From Paraburkholderia saeva (GTDB taxonomy: Bacteria > Pseudomonadota > Gammaproteobacteria > Burkholderiales > Burkholderiaceae): a stretch of 64,000 nucleotides of DNA. The stretch is from NCBI RefSeq assembly GCF_907164555.1, contig NZ_CAJQZC010000005.1:62001-126000 (forward strand), in the 5' to 3' direction. This document shows positions 25,526-33,226 of the stretch, in pieces. The first letter of the stretch is position 1, and every line of letters starts with the position of its first letter. Below the pieces are notes generated by a model. That model made no database searches and was not told the DNA's origin. It saw nothing but the letters and a program-made list of their open reading frames with translations. Made by a program: the position numbers and the translations under genes.

Positions 25526-25540
25526 CCGTCTCTCCGCCAG
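25526..25540 (+). other. Right att core (tRNA-Ser 3' end)
   Basis: CCGTCTCTCCGCCAG, identical to 15213-15227. Sequence to its right is the chromosome's original tRNA flank, which includes a strong terminator. Only the acceptor end is repeated here, not the T-arm seen at the left copy. Confidence 0.8.
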
Positions 25541-25551
25541 AAATGAATAAA

Positions 25552-25590
25552 AAGCCGTTGAATCTAAAAGAGATTCAACGGCTTTTTTGT
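25552..25590 (+). terminator. Rho-independent terminator, probably of the host tRNA-Ser
   Basis: Stem AGCCGTTGAATCT / AGATTCAACGGCT with a short AAAAG-type loop, followed by T6. It stands 12 bases after the tRNA 3' end and would have ended the tRNA transcript before integration. The following 150 bases to 25745 show no gene. Confidence 0.85.
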
Positions 25591-25745
25591 TTTTTGACTC
25601 TCAAATCGGCTACAAAAAGGAGAGTCTCGTTGCAACGCGAACCGTTCATAGACAAGACCACGTGAGCGTCCTGGCGATCGCAGGGTGCCCACATCCCACG
25701 CCGCTCGAGGCGCAGACGCCTCACGGTCACCATCCGCAAATCCGC

Positions 25746-26432
25746 TCAACGCGTTGCGTCGAACGAGGGCCCTATGGCAAAGATCGCGAGCATCTGTGCG
25801 AGCGCTTCGGTCATCGCAGGGTCGTCGAGACGCAGCGGTCCCGGATCGTTCAGCGCCGCGTTGATCATCGTGGCAATGACGGTCTGAAACCCGATCTTCA
25901 GACGCGTCAGCACGTCCTTTTTGCCACGCAGTTCAGAAAGCCGCGTCATGCGCAGCGCAATATCGTCGACGAAGCCCTGCGCGTAGTCCTTGAATGGTCG
26001 CCAGCCATCGGTGGTGTGATCGCGGCGTTGGAGTGACGCGCGTATCACCCCGCAGTGCCGCAGGTGCCACAAACGCATCGACTCGACCACGCTGCGCGCA
26101 GCCTCAAGTGTCGACAGGCCGCCATCACGGCACTCCATCTCGCTCGCAAGCGCATCTTTTACCCGCGCGGCGTCGTCCAACGCCAGCTTTTGCAACGCAA
26201 TGAAGAAAGCGTCCTTGCTTTCGAACCGACGATAGAAGGCCCCCTTCGTCAGATCTGCCTCGCTGCACAAATCGTTGATGGTCAGCGCTTCGTAGCTGAT
26301 GTCGGCGAGCAACGCACGGCCCGCTTCCAGCAGCGCATCCGCCGAACGCTGACCGCTTCGGTAACGAGGTGCGACGAACCCATCCGTACTTTCGAGCGAC
26401 GCCGATAACGGCGCCTTGACATGGTGTGACAT
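25746..26432 (-). CDS. TetR-family transcriptional regulator
   Basis: 228 residues from the ATG at 26432, where GAGGG lies 8 bases upstream; longer frames run through the divergent promoter. The N-terminal HTH (RSADALLEAGRALLADISYEALTINDLCSEADLTKGAFYRRFESKDAFFIALQKL) is typical TetR. The C-terminal ligand-binding half is of a general type (RMTRLSELRGKKDV). It is divergent from a TauD-like dioxygenase gene, with palindromes between them, so it probably represses the catabolic operon until an inducer binds. Confidence 0.9.
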   Translation of the reverse strand: MSHHVKAPLSASLESTDGFVAPRYRSGQRSADALLEAGRALLADISYEALTINDLCSEADLTKGAFYRRFESKDAFFIALQKLALDDAARVKDALASEMECRDGGLSTLEAARSVVESMRLWHLRHCGVIRASLQRRDHTTDGWRPFKDYAQGFVDDIALRMTRLSELRGKKDVLTRLKIGFQTVIATMINAALNDPGPLRLDDPAMTEALAQMLAIFAIGPSFDATR

Positions 26433-26471
26433 GGGAAAACCCTCAGTTGACCCGCCGAATGGTACCCAATA

Positions 26472-26501
26472 GTATCTTTTAAAAGGATACCTCAAGGTAT
26501 C
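26472..26501. promoter_or_regulatory. Candidate TetR operator in the divergent promoter
   Basis: GTATC-N9-GATAC (26472-26490) overlaps the perfect palindrome GATACC-TCAA-GGTATC (26486-26501). Both lie in the 106-base gap between the regulator and dioxygenase starts. The half-site GTATC is shared. This is the pattern expected for an autoregulating TetR protein. Confidence 0.5.
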
Positions 26502-26538
26502 AATTTGGTTTGACTGCTGGATCAATGTGGAGAAAGTC

Positions 26539-27450
26539 ATGCAAGCAACCGGGCAAATCATTGCCGAAGCGCCGTCGACCGTGCGTTCGGCGGTCCTCAA
26601 ACCGTCGTTCAGCGTCGAGCCGCTTTCACCCGCGATCGGCGTGGAGATCGGCAATCTCGATCTCACGGCGCCGCTCGATGACGACCAATATGCAGCGCTG
26701 CGCGCGGCGCTCCTCAAGCACAAGTTGCTTGTGTTCCGCGACCAGGACATCAGCCCGGCGCAGCAGGTTGCGCTTGCGCGTCGCTTCGGCGAACTGGAGA
26801 CGCATCCCGTATTTCCGCATCACCCGGAGCATCCCGAACTCGTCATGCTCGGCGGCGACAGCAAGATTCCCGGTCGCGAAAACATCTATCACTCGGATGT
26901 GAGCTGGCGCGAGCGTCCGTCGATGGGGTCGATGCTGCGTTGCCTCGAATGCCCGAAGGTCGGCGGCGACACCGTCTGGGTCAATATGGCCGAGGCCTAT
27001 GCCCGATTGCCCGAAGCGACCCGCAACGCGCTCGACGGTCTGCTCGCGGTGCACGATCTGCTGCCCGCATTCGGTACGCGCATGAGCGCGGAGGAACGTG
27101 AAGCGCGCCGCGTTGCGTATCCGCCCGCCACGCATCCGGTTGTGCGCACGCACCCGGAAACGGGTGAACGCGTGCTGTACGTGAATGAGGCATTCACGAC
27201 CCACCTCGCGAACTACATCGAAAAGAATGACGTGAGATTCGGCTTCGATTTCCGACTCGCGGAAATGGACCTGCTGCAACACCTGTATCGCCAGGCGGCT
27301 GTGCCTGAATATCAGGTGCGCCTGAAGTGGCGGCCCAACACGATCGCGTTCTGGGACAACCGTTCGACCCAGCACTACGCCATTCAGGACTACTTCCCGG
27401 CACGCCGGCGCATGCTGCGCGCGACGATCATTGGCGACAAGCCGGTTTGA
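26539..27450 (+). CDS. TauD/TfdA-family 2-oxoglutarate dioxygenase
   Basis: 303 residues from the ATG at 26539 with GGAG six bases upstream; the GTG at 26527 would be within the binding site. Iron ligands H118-x-D120 (IYHSDVSW) and H279 (STQHYAI), and R294 fifteen residues later for 2-oxoglutarate, are in the TauD arrangement. Family members oxidise sulfonates, aryloxyalkanoates or similar, releasing an aldehyde or ketone. An aldehyde dehydrogenase gene follows, which fits an aldehyde product. The substrate is not known. It is the first gene of the operon facing the TetR regulator. Confidence 0.85.
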   Translation: MQATGQIIAEAPSTVRSAVLKPSFSVEPLSPAIGVEIGNLDLTAPLDDDQYAALRAALLKHKLLVFRDQDISPAQQVALARRFGELETHPVFPHHPEHPELVMLGGDSKIPGRENIYHSDVSWRERPSMGSMLRCLECPKVGGDTVWVNMAEAYARLPEATRNALDGLLAVHDLLPAFGTRMSAEEREARRVAYPPATHPVVRTHPETGERVLYVNEAFTTHLANYIEKNDVRFGFDFRLAEMDLLQHLYRQAAVPEYQVRLKWRPNTIAFWDNRSTQHYAIQDYFPARRRMLRATIIGDKPV

Positions 27451-27485
27451 ACTGTGTTGCGCCAGAGGCCGCGGAAGACCACAAC

Positions 27486-28919
27486 ATGAACCTGATCGAT
27501 ATGGAACGGCACGCGCAGACCGGTGCGACCGATTTTGTTGCCGAACGATTTGCGACGCTACGTAGCGCATTTGCCGCTGCGCCGTATCCCGGCTACATCG
27601 AGCGGCGCGACAAGCTGCGCCGGCTGCGCGAAGCGCTGCGTCGCCATGCGCCCGACTGCGCCAGCGCCGCCTCGGTTGATTTCGGCGTACGGGCGGCCGA
27701 CGAGACGATGCTGGTGGATCTGCTTCCCTCGCTACTGCACATCGACCACCTGCTGCGGCATCTGCGGCGCTGGATGCGGCCATCGCGTCGCTCGCCGGAA
27801 CTGCTCTTCAGCACCAACCGCGCGGCCGTGCAGTATCAGCCCAAAGGCGTGGTCGGCATTGTGGTGCCCTGGAACTTCCCGTTCTATCTGGCACTTGGGC
27901 CGCTCGCGACTGCGCTTGCGGCGGGCAATCGTTGCCTCATCAAAACGTCCGAGTACGCGCCGCACGCATCGCGTTCATTACGCGCCCTGCTTGCAGATGC
28001 ATTCGATGAGGATGAGGTGTGCGTCGTCGAAGGCGATGCGGAGTGCGCGAAACGCTTCTGCGCGTTGCCCTTCGATCACCTCGTTTTCACGGGTTCGCCA
28101 GCGGTCGGGCGCGAGGTCATGCGAGCGGCCGCCGACAACCTCACGCCTGTCACGCTCGAGCTGGGCGGCAAATCTCCCGCGCTCGTTTCCCGCTCGGCGA
28201 ACCTCGCGCGCGCCGCGCGGCGAATCGTGCATGGCAAGACGGTCAATGCGGGCCAGGTCTGCGTCGCGCCCGATTATGCGCTGGTACCGCGCGAGCAGGT
28301 CGATGCTTTTACGGCCGCTGCGGCACATGCGTTCGAACAGCTGGTGGGCGCCGGCGAGCGCTACACCTCGATGATCAATGCGCGCGCTCATCGTCGCATG
28401 CTCGATCTCGTCGACGATGCGCGTGCGCTCGGCGCGAAGGTGACGGTCTGCGGACCGGTCGACAACGAAGGCCGCCAGATACCGCTGCACATCATTACCG
28501 GCGTGAAGCCGCAGATGCGCATCGCGCGTGAGGAGATCTTCGGGCCGCTGCTCCCGGTGATCGGCTACGCAACATTCGACGAGGCGCTCGCGCATGTCCG
28601 CAGCGGCGAGCGGCCGCTGGCGCTGTACTGGTTCGGGACCGACAGCAGCGAGCGTACGCGCGTGCTGCGCGAAACCCACGCAGGCGGCGTCACGTTCAAC
28701 GACTGGGGCTGGCATGCGATGAATCACTCACTGCCGTTCGGCGGAATCGGCATGTCGGGCATGGGCAACTACCACGGCGAAGAGGGCTTTCGCGAGCTCT
28801 CGCACGCAAAAGCGGTGTTCGCCGAGCATCGCTGGTTTCCGGTCGAACTGTTTCATCCACCGTATGGCCGCGCCGTGCAGCGCGCGGTATTGCGATGGTA
28901 CTTCGGCTCGCGCGCCTGA
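27486..28919 (+). CDS. Coniferyl-aldehyde-dehydrogenase-like aldehyde dehydrogenase
   Basis: 477 residues. N130 (VVPWNFPFYL), E225 (VTLELGGKSP) and the nucleophile C259 (NAGQVCVAPDY) are the catalytic set; GQVCVAPDY is the variant usual in coniferyl aldehyde dehydrogenases. The C-terminus (NDWGWHAMNHSLPFGGIGMSGMGNYHGEEGFRELSHAKAV) also matches that group. The enzyme would oxidise an aldehyde to the acid with NAD(P). The ATG at 27486 is used because upstream codons overlap the dioxygenase gene. Together with the dioxygenase it suggests oxidative cleavage to an aldehyde, then to an acid. Confidence 0.85.
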   Translation: MNLIDMERHAQTGATDFVAERFATLRSAFAAAPYPGYIERRDKLRRLREALRRHAPDCASAASVDFGVRAADETMLVDLLPSLLHIDHLLRHLRRWMRPSRRSPELLFSTNRAAVQYQPKGVVGIVVPWNFPFYLALGPLATALAAGNRCLIKTSEYAPHASRSLRALLADAFDEDEVCVVEGDAECAKRFCALPFDHLVFTGSPAVGREVMRAAADNLTPVTLELGGKSPALVSRSANLARAARRIVHGKTVNAGQVCVAPDYALVPREQVDAFTAAAAHAFEQLVGAGERYTSMINARAHRRMLDLVDDARALGAKVTVCGPVDNEGRQIPLHIITGVKPQMRIAREEIFGPLLPVIGYATFDEALAHVRSGERPLALYWFGTDSSERTRVLRETHAGGVTFNDWGWHAMNHSLPFGGIGMSGMGNYHGEEGFRELSHAKAVFAEHRWFPVELFHPPYGRAVQRAVLRWYFGSRA

Positions 28920-28982
28920 GCCGGATCGTCGAACCAGCAACAGGCGCGACACCCTCGCACGTCTTACCTCGGAATCCATTGT

Positions 28983-30269
28983 ATGCAACGCACTTATCGG
29001 CCCGCGCGTGCCTGGTTCATGGCGGCCATGTTGTTCCTGCTCGTCGCGATCAATTTCATCGACAAGGTGGTGCTCGGCCTCGTCGCCGCTCCACTGATGA
29101 AGGAACTCGGCCTGTCGCCGTCGCAGTATGGACTCCTTGCGGGCTGTTTCTTCTTCCTGTTCGCGCTGACCGGGGTGGCCGGCGGCTTCCTCTCGAACCG
29201 TTGGCCCACGCGCTGGCTGCTGCTTGCGATGGCCGTGCTGTGGTCCATCGTGCAGTTGCCGATCGCCTGCAGCTCGTCGCTTGCCATGCTGGTTGCGTGC
29301 CGCGTACTGCTCGGCGCGGGTGAAGGACCGGCCCAGCCCATCGCGATTCACGCCTGCTACAAGTGGTTCCCGGATGACAGGCGCAATCTGCCGGTCTCCG
29401 TATTCCAGATGGGCGGCGTCTTCGGCATGGTCGTCGCTGGCATTGCCGTGCCGTGGATCAATGCGACATGGGGCTGGCGCAGCAACTTCGTCGTGCTGGC
29501 TGTGCTGGGGCTGGCCTGGGCAATGCTGTGGCTCGTCGTCGGTCGCGAAGGCCCGCTCGATGCGCCCGCGGCGACACCCGCAGCAATGACAGATACGGCG
29601 GTCCCGGTTTCGCGCATGAGCTATCGAGCGCTGCTGACCGATCGAACCGTGGTCTGCATTATCGCGCTGCATTTCGCTGCCTTTCTGACGCTGGCGCTCG
29701 TGTTGACGTGGTTGCCTGCCTATCTGAATCAGGGAATGGGTTATACGCCGCGTCACGCGGGGCAGGTGTTTGCCGCGGTGCTTGTCGCCAGCGCGCCAGT
29801 GAGCCTTGTGCTCTCCGCGTGGTCGCAGCGCATGATGAAGCGCGGCATACCGTCTCGCATCGCACGTGGCGCTTTCGTGTGCGGTTGCCTTGCCGTCGGC
29901 GGCGTGCTGCTCATAGCCATTGCGGTATGCAACATCGGTCCCACCGTGAAGGTTGTCCTGATCGCCCTGGCGGTCGCGACCACGCCGATCATCTATTCGC
30001 TCGGACCCGCGATGATCGCGCAGATCGCGCCGCCCGCGCAGCGCGGTGCCGCGCTTGCGATCGAGTATTCAGTGGCGTGGATTGCCGGCATTGTGGCGCC
30101 GCCTGTGGTCGGCTGGATGATCCAGAACGCTCACGGCAACGTCGCGGCCGGCTTCGAGAAAGGACTTCTGCTGACCGGCGCGTTGCTCGTGGTACTCGCC
30201 GCAGGCGGTTTCAAGGTGCTGAACCCGGAACGGTCGCTGGAGCGGCTCGCACGCCGCCTCGTCGCGTGA
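28983..30269 (+). CDS. MFS transporter, anion:cation symporter (ACS) type
   Basis: 428 residues with 12 hydrophobic segments. After TM2 the loop LSNRWPTRWLLL is a variant of the MFS A-motif, and GAGEGPAQPIAIHACYKWFPDDRRNLPVSVFQMGGVFG in TM4-5 is the usual ACS signature. Members import organic anions such as hexuronates, phthalates or 4-hydroxyphenylacetate. Set between an aldehyde dehydrogenase and a porin, it is likely the uptake system for the substrate of this operon. A CGGAA site before the ATG is weak. Confidence 0.8.
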   Translation: MQRTYRPARAWFMAAMLFLLVAINFIDKVVLGLVAAPLMKELGLSPSQYGLLAGCFFFLFALTGVAGGFLSNRWPTRWLLLAMAVLWSIVQLPIACSSSLAMLVACRVLLGAGEGPAQPIAIHACYKWFPDDRRNLPVSVFQMGGVFGMVVAGIAVPWINATWGWRSNFVVLAVLGLAWAMLWLVVGREGPLDAPAATPAAMTDTAVPVSRMSYRALLTDRTVVCIIALHFAAFLTLALVLTWLPAYLNQGMGYTPRHAGQVFAAVLVASAPVSLVLSAWSQRMMKRGIPSRIARGAFVCGCLAVGGVLLIAIAVCNIGPTVKVVLIALAVATTPIIYSLGPAMIAQIAPPAQRGAALAIEYSVAWIAGIVAPPVVGWMIQNAHGNVAAGFEKGLLLTGALLVVLAAGGFKVLNPERSLERLARRLVA

Positions 30270-30353
30270 CGGGCAGGCGCATACGCAGGATGCAGCCATC
30301 AGCTATTCCAACAGGCTGCTGCCGATAGTTTGACAATCATGACGGGGGAGACA

Positions 30354-31496
30354 ATGAAGCAAAGCGGTAAAACTTTGCGCACGCGTGGCGCGAAGACACG
30401 TGTAGCACTTGCGCTGGCAATGGGGGGACTGGGAGGCGTTGCACACGCCCAGTCGTCAGTCACGCTATACGGTCTGGTGGATACGGCAGTTCGTTATACG
30501 ACCCACGCCAATGCTGCGGGGGACGACAAGGTACAACTCGCCAACGGCGGCGTCAGCGAAAGCCATTGGGGTCTGCGCGGCGCGGAAGATCTGGGCGGCG
30601 GCAACAAGGTCGTGTTCCAGCTTGAGGATCGTTTTTTCGCTAACAGCGGCGTATCCGATCCGGCCTATCCGTTCTTCAACACGGCGTTCGTGGGGCTTCA
30701 GTCCTCCACGCTCGGCCGGCTGACGCTCGGACGGCAGACCAATCCGCTTGCGGATGCTGTGCTCCAGACGTACGTGAGCGCCCCCTGGTTGCCGACGGTG
30801 TATCAATTCCGTCCCGAAGTCGGGATGGCCCAGGGTGTGTGGACCAGCAACATGGCGAAGTACGCGGCCAGCTGGCACGACGTGAGGCTCGAACTGTCCT
30901 ACGCGTTCGGCGGCACGGCGGGTTCGTTCGGTGCGGGCAGCCAGATTGGCGCATCGCTCGCGTATGTGCCACAAGGTCCGCTGCGTCTTGCCGCCGCCTA
31001 TCTCGACGCACGCGATGCCGTCAACGCGGGCGCGCATTTCAAGGCGTGGACGGCCGGTGCGGCTTATTCGTTCGGCAATACGAGTGTCAACTTCGGTTGG
31101 GCACAGAACCGCGAAGACAGCGGCTTTGTCGGCAACTTTCCGAATGGACCGTTTTCCGTCGCGCAGCTCACTGCCCTCAAGTTCAATACGTTCTCGTCGC
31201 GTGAGATGTTCTTCGGCGGCATTTCGCAGAGCGTCGGCCATGCGACGCACCTGTCGGCGAACGTCTGGCGCACGCTGCAGGATGGCAAGACCCAGAGCGG
31301 CGACGGCAATGCGACCCAGTTTCAACTGCTGGCGGACTACAACCTGTCGAAGCAGACGGACGTCTATCTGGAGGGCGACTACTCGCTATATCGCGGTGGA
31401 CTGATTGGCGCGCAACTGCAGGGCTTTTGCGGAGTGAGCGCAGCGGCGGGTTCGACGCAGCTGGGCATGATGGCGGGGCTGCGCCACCTGTTCTGA
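30354..31496 (+). CDS. Outer membrane porin (Porin_4 type)
   Basis: 380 residues from the ATG at 30354, preceded by GGGGGAG. A long Sec signal peptide ends ...GGVAHA before QSSVTLYGLVDTAVRY, the usual first strand of Burkholderia porins. It carries LEDRFFANSG, typical loop-3 area text, and ends with the C-terminal Phe (GLRHLF) that BamA recognises. It probably lets the growth substrate through the outer membrane. Downstream a hairpin (31505-31524) separates it from the dehydrogenase gene. Confidence 0.88.
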   Translation: MKQSGKTLRTRGAKTRVALALAMGGLGGVAHAQSSVTLYGLVDTAVRYTTHANAAGDDKVQLANGGVSESHWGLRGAEDLGGGNKVVFQLEDRFFANSGVSDPAYPFFNTAFVGLQSSTLGRLTLGRQTNPLADAVLQTYVSAPWLPTVYQFRPEVGMAQGVWTSNMAKYAASWHDVRLELSYAFGGTAGSFGAGSQIGASLAYVPQGPLRLAAAYLDARDAVNAGAHFKAWTAGAAYSFGNTSVNFGWAQNREDSGFVGNFPNGPFSVAQLTALKFNTFSSREMFFGGISQSVGHATHLSANVWRTLQDGKTQSGDGNATQFQLLADYNLSKQTDVYLEGDYSLYRGGLIGAQLQGFCGVSAAAGSTQLGMMAGLRHLF

Positions 31497-31504
31497 TTGG
31501 GCAC

Positions 31505-31524
31505 GACACGGGCACGCCCGTGTC
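31505..31524. other. Intercistronic hairpin after the porin gene
   Basis: GACACGGG-CACG-CCCGTGTC, an eight-pair perfect stem with a tetraloop and no T run. It lies 9 bases after the porin stop, 28 bases before the next start, and may protect the porin mRNA or dampen read-through. Confidence 0.5.
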
Positions 31525-31552
31525 GGCAATGCGGCAAAAAGGAATGAGCGGA

Positions 31553-33199
31553 ATGGAATGGAAAACTCACGACGTCACGAACGTCGTGCCTGAGTTGCGG
31601 GACTACAACCTCTACACGAGCGACATCGCGCTTCAGGAAGCGGTGCGGCGCGCCGGCGGCGGCGCGCACGAACCGGAGCTGAGCCGGTACGGCGAACAAC
31701 TGGGTCTCGCAACGACGTTGCACACGGCCGAGCTGGCAAATCGCTGCAAGCCGGAGTTGCAGACCTTCGATCGTCAGGGTCAGCGGATCGATCGCGTGGA
31801 GTTTCATCCGGCGTGGCACACGATGATGAAGATGCTGCGCGAACAGAATCTCGTTGCGCAACCGTTCTCGGATTCGCGCGCGGGGGCATGGGCGGCCTAC
31901 GCCGCAGGCTTTTCGATGCATGGTCAGATCGAAGCGGGTTCGCAGTGCCCGACGTCGATGACCTTTGCCAGCATTCCGGTGCTGAGGAAGGACGCGGAGG
32001 TATTCAGGGAGCTGTCCGCGAAGCTCTACTCGACCACCTACGACGCACGCGACGTTCCGATCGCGCAGAAGGCATCGATTCTGGTCGGCATGGGGATGAC
32101 CGAAAAACAGGGTGGCTCCGACGTGCGCGCGAACACGACCCTCGCCACGCCGCTTGCAGGAAGTGCAGGCGGGCGTGAGTATTCGCTCGTCGGGCATAAA
32201 TGGTTTTTCTCGGCACCGATGTGCGACGCGCATCTCGTGCTTGCGCGGACGGCGAGCGGTATGTCGTGCTTCTTCGTGCCCCGCTTCCGGCCTGACGGCA
32301 GCAAAAATGCGGTTCATATTCAGCGGCTCAAGGACAAGGTGGGCAACCGCTCGAACGCGAGCAGCGAAGTCGAATTCCTCGGCGCTTGGGGGCGCATGAT
32401 CGGGGAAGAAGGGCGCGGCGTTCCCACCATTATCGAAATGGCGACCCATACGCGGCTGAACTGCGTGATGGGCAGCACGGGCATGATGCGTCAGGCGCTG
32501 GTGCAGGCGGTTCATCACGCGCGCGGGCGTTCGGTGTTCGGCAGAACCCTCGTGCAACAGCCGCTCATGCAGAACGTGCTCGCCGATCTCGCGCTCGAAA
32601 GCGAAGCTGCCACCCATCTGATGATGCGGCTTGCCGAATCGTTCTCGCATGCCGGCGATGATCCATTGCAACGCGCGTACAGGCGCATCGTGACGCCCGC
32701 TGCAAAGTACTGGGTGGCCAAGCGCGCGATCGAACACGCCGCCGAAGCGATGGAGGTGATCGGTGGTAACGGCTACATGGACGACAGTCCAACGGGGCGC
32801 CTTTTTCGCGAGGCACCGGTCATCTCGATCTGGGAAGGTTCGGGAAACGTGATGGCGCTCGACATGATGCGCGCGATCCAGCGCGAACCGGACGCGGTGG
32901 CGGCGCTGGTCGAAGATCTGCGTTCTTTCTGTCACGCGGACGCGCTATTGCGCCGCCACCTCGATGCATTCGTCAACGCGCTGAAACTGGACGACGCCTC
33001 TTTCGAGCGGCAGTCGCGGCGCGAAGCGCAGCGGCTCATCTTGCTGGTTCAGGCACGCCTTGCTGGCGACCATGCGCCTCAGGCCGTGAGCGACGCGTTT
33101 ATCACGAGCCGCTTCGACGCCGAGTGGGGACGCACCTTTGGCCTTTTGCCGCGCGATACGCCGTGCGCCTCGATCATCGAACGCGCATGGCCAATCTGA
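31553..33199 (+). CDS. AidB-like acyl-CoA dehydrogenase
   Basis: 548 residues, close to E. coli AidB (541). GMTEKQGGSDVRANTT, VGHKWFFSAP, LKDKVGNRSNASSEVEF and HTRLNCVMGSTGMMRQ are the AidB-branch FAD and substrate motifs, and a C-terminal extension beyond the basic dehydrogenase domain is present. AidB is linked to alkylation protection in enterobacteria, but this branch also includes catabolic isovaleryl-type dehydrogenases. The operon setting favours a catabolic role. The start could be 31544 or 31553; AAGGA at 31539-31543 suits the second better. Confidence 0.75.
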   Translation: MEWKTHDVTNVVPELRDYNLYTSDIALQEAVRRAGGGAHEPELSRYGEQLGLATTLHTAELANRCKPELQTFDRQGQRIDRVEFHPAWHTMMKMLREQNLVAQPFSDSRAGAWAAYAAGFSMHGQIEAGSQCPTSMTFASIPVLRKDAEVFRELSAKLYSTTYDARDVPIAQKASILVGMGMTEKQGGSDVRANTTLATPLAGSAGGREYSLVGHKWFFSAPMCDAHLVLARTASGMSCFFVPRFRPDGSKNAVHIQRLKDKVGNRSNASSEVEFLGAWGRMIGEEGRGVPTIIEMATHTRLNCVMGSTGMMRQALVQAVHHARGRSVFGRTLVQQPLMQNVLADLALESEAATHLMMRLAESFSHAGDDPLQRAYRRIVTPAAKYWVAKRAIEHAAEAMEVIGGNGYMDDSPTGRLFREAPVISIWEGSGNVMALDMMRAIQREPDAVAALVEDLRSFCHADALLRRHLDAFVNALKLDDASFERQSRREAQRLILLVQARLAGDHAPQAVSDAFITSRFDAEWGRTFGLLPRDTPCASIIERAWPI

Positions 33200-33226
33200 A
33201 AACTTTCGCCTGAGAACGATCCAGTC

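Larger units (their letters stand above)
15213..25540. mobile_element. 10.3-kb integrated phage-satellite-like element
   Basis: Bounded by the 15-bp direct repeat CCGTCTCTCCGCCAG at 15213 and 25526. The integrase reads inward from the left att, and an AlpA regulator reads inward from the right end. Contents: replication and regulation genes, tape measure, HK97-type capsid and P27-type small terminase, but no large terminase, portal, tail tube, baseplate or lysis gene. The size and gene set match a satellite better than a phage. A decayed siphophage is the alternative, but I see no broken gene within it. Confidence 0.75.

Noticed and set aside
1..25540. One single prophage covering the whole left part
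   Set aside because: A second integrase, a second head protein of another fold family context and a tape measure gene start after a tRNA fragment at 15.2 kb; the two halves do not form one phage.
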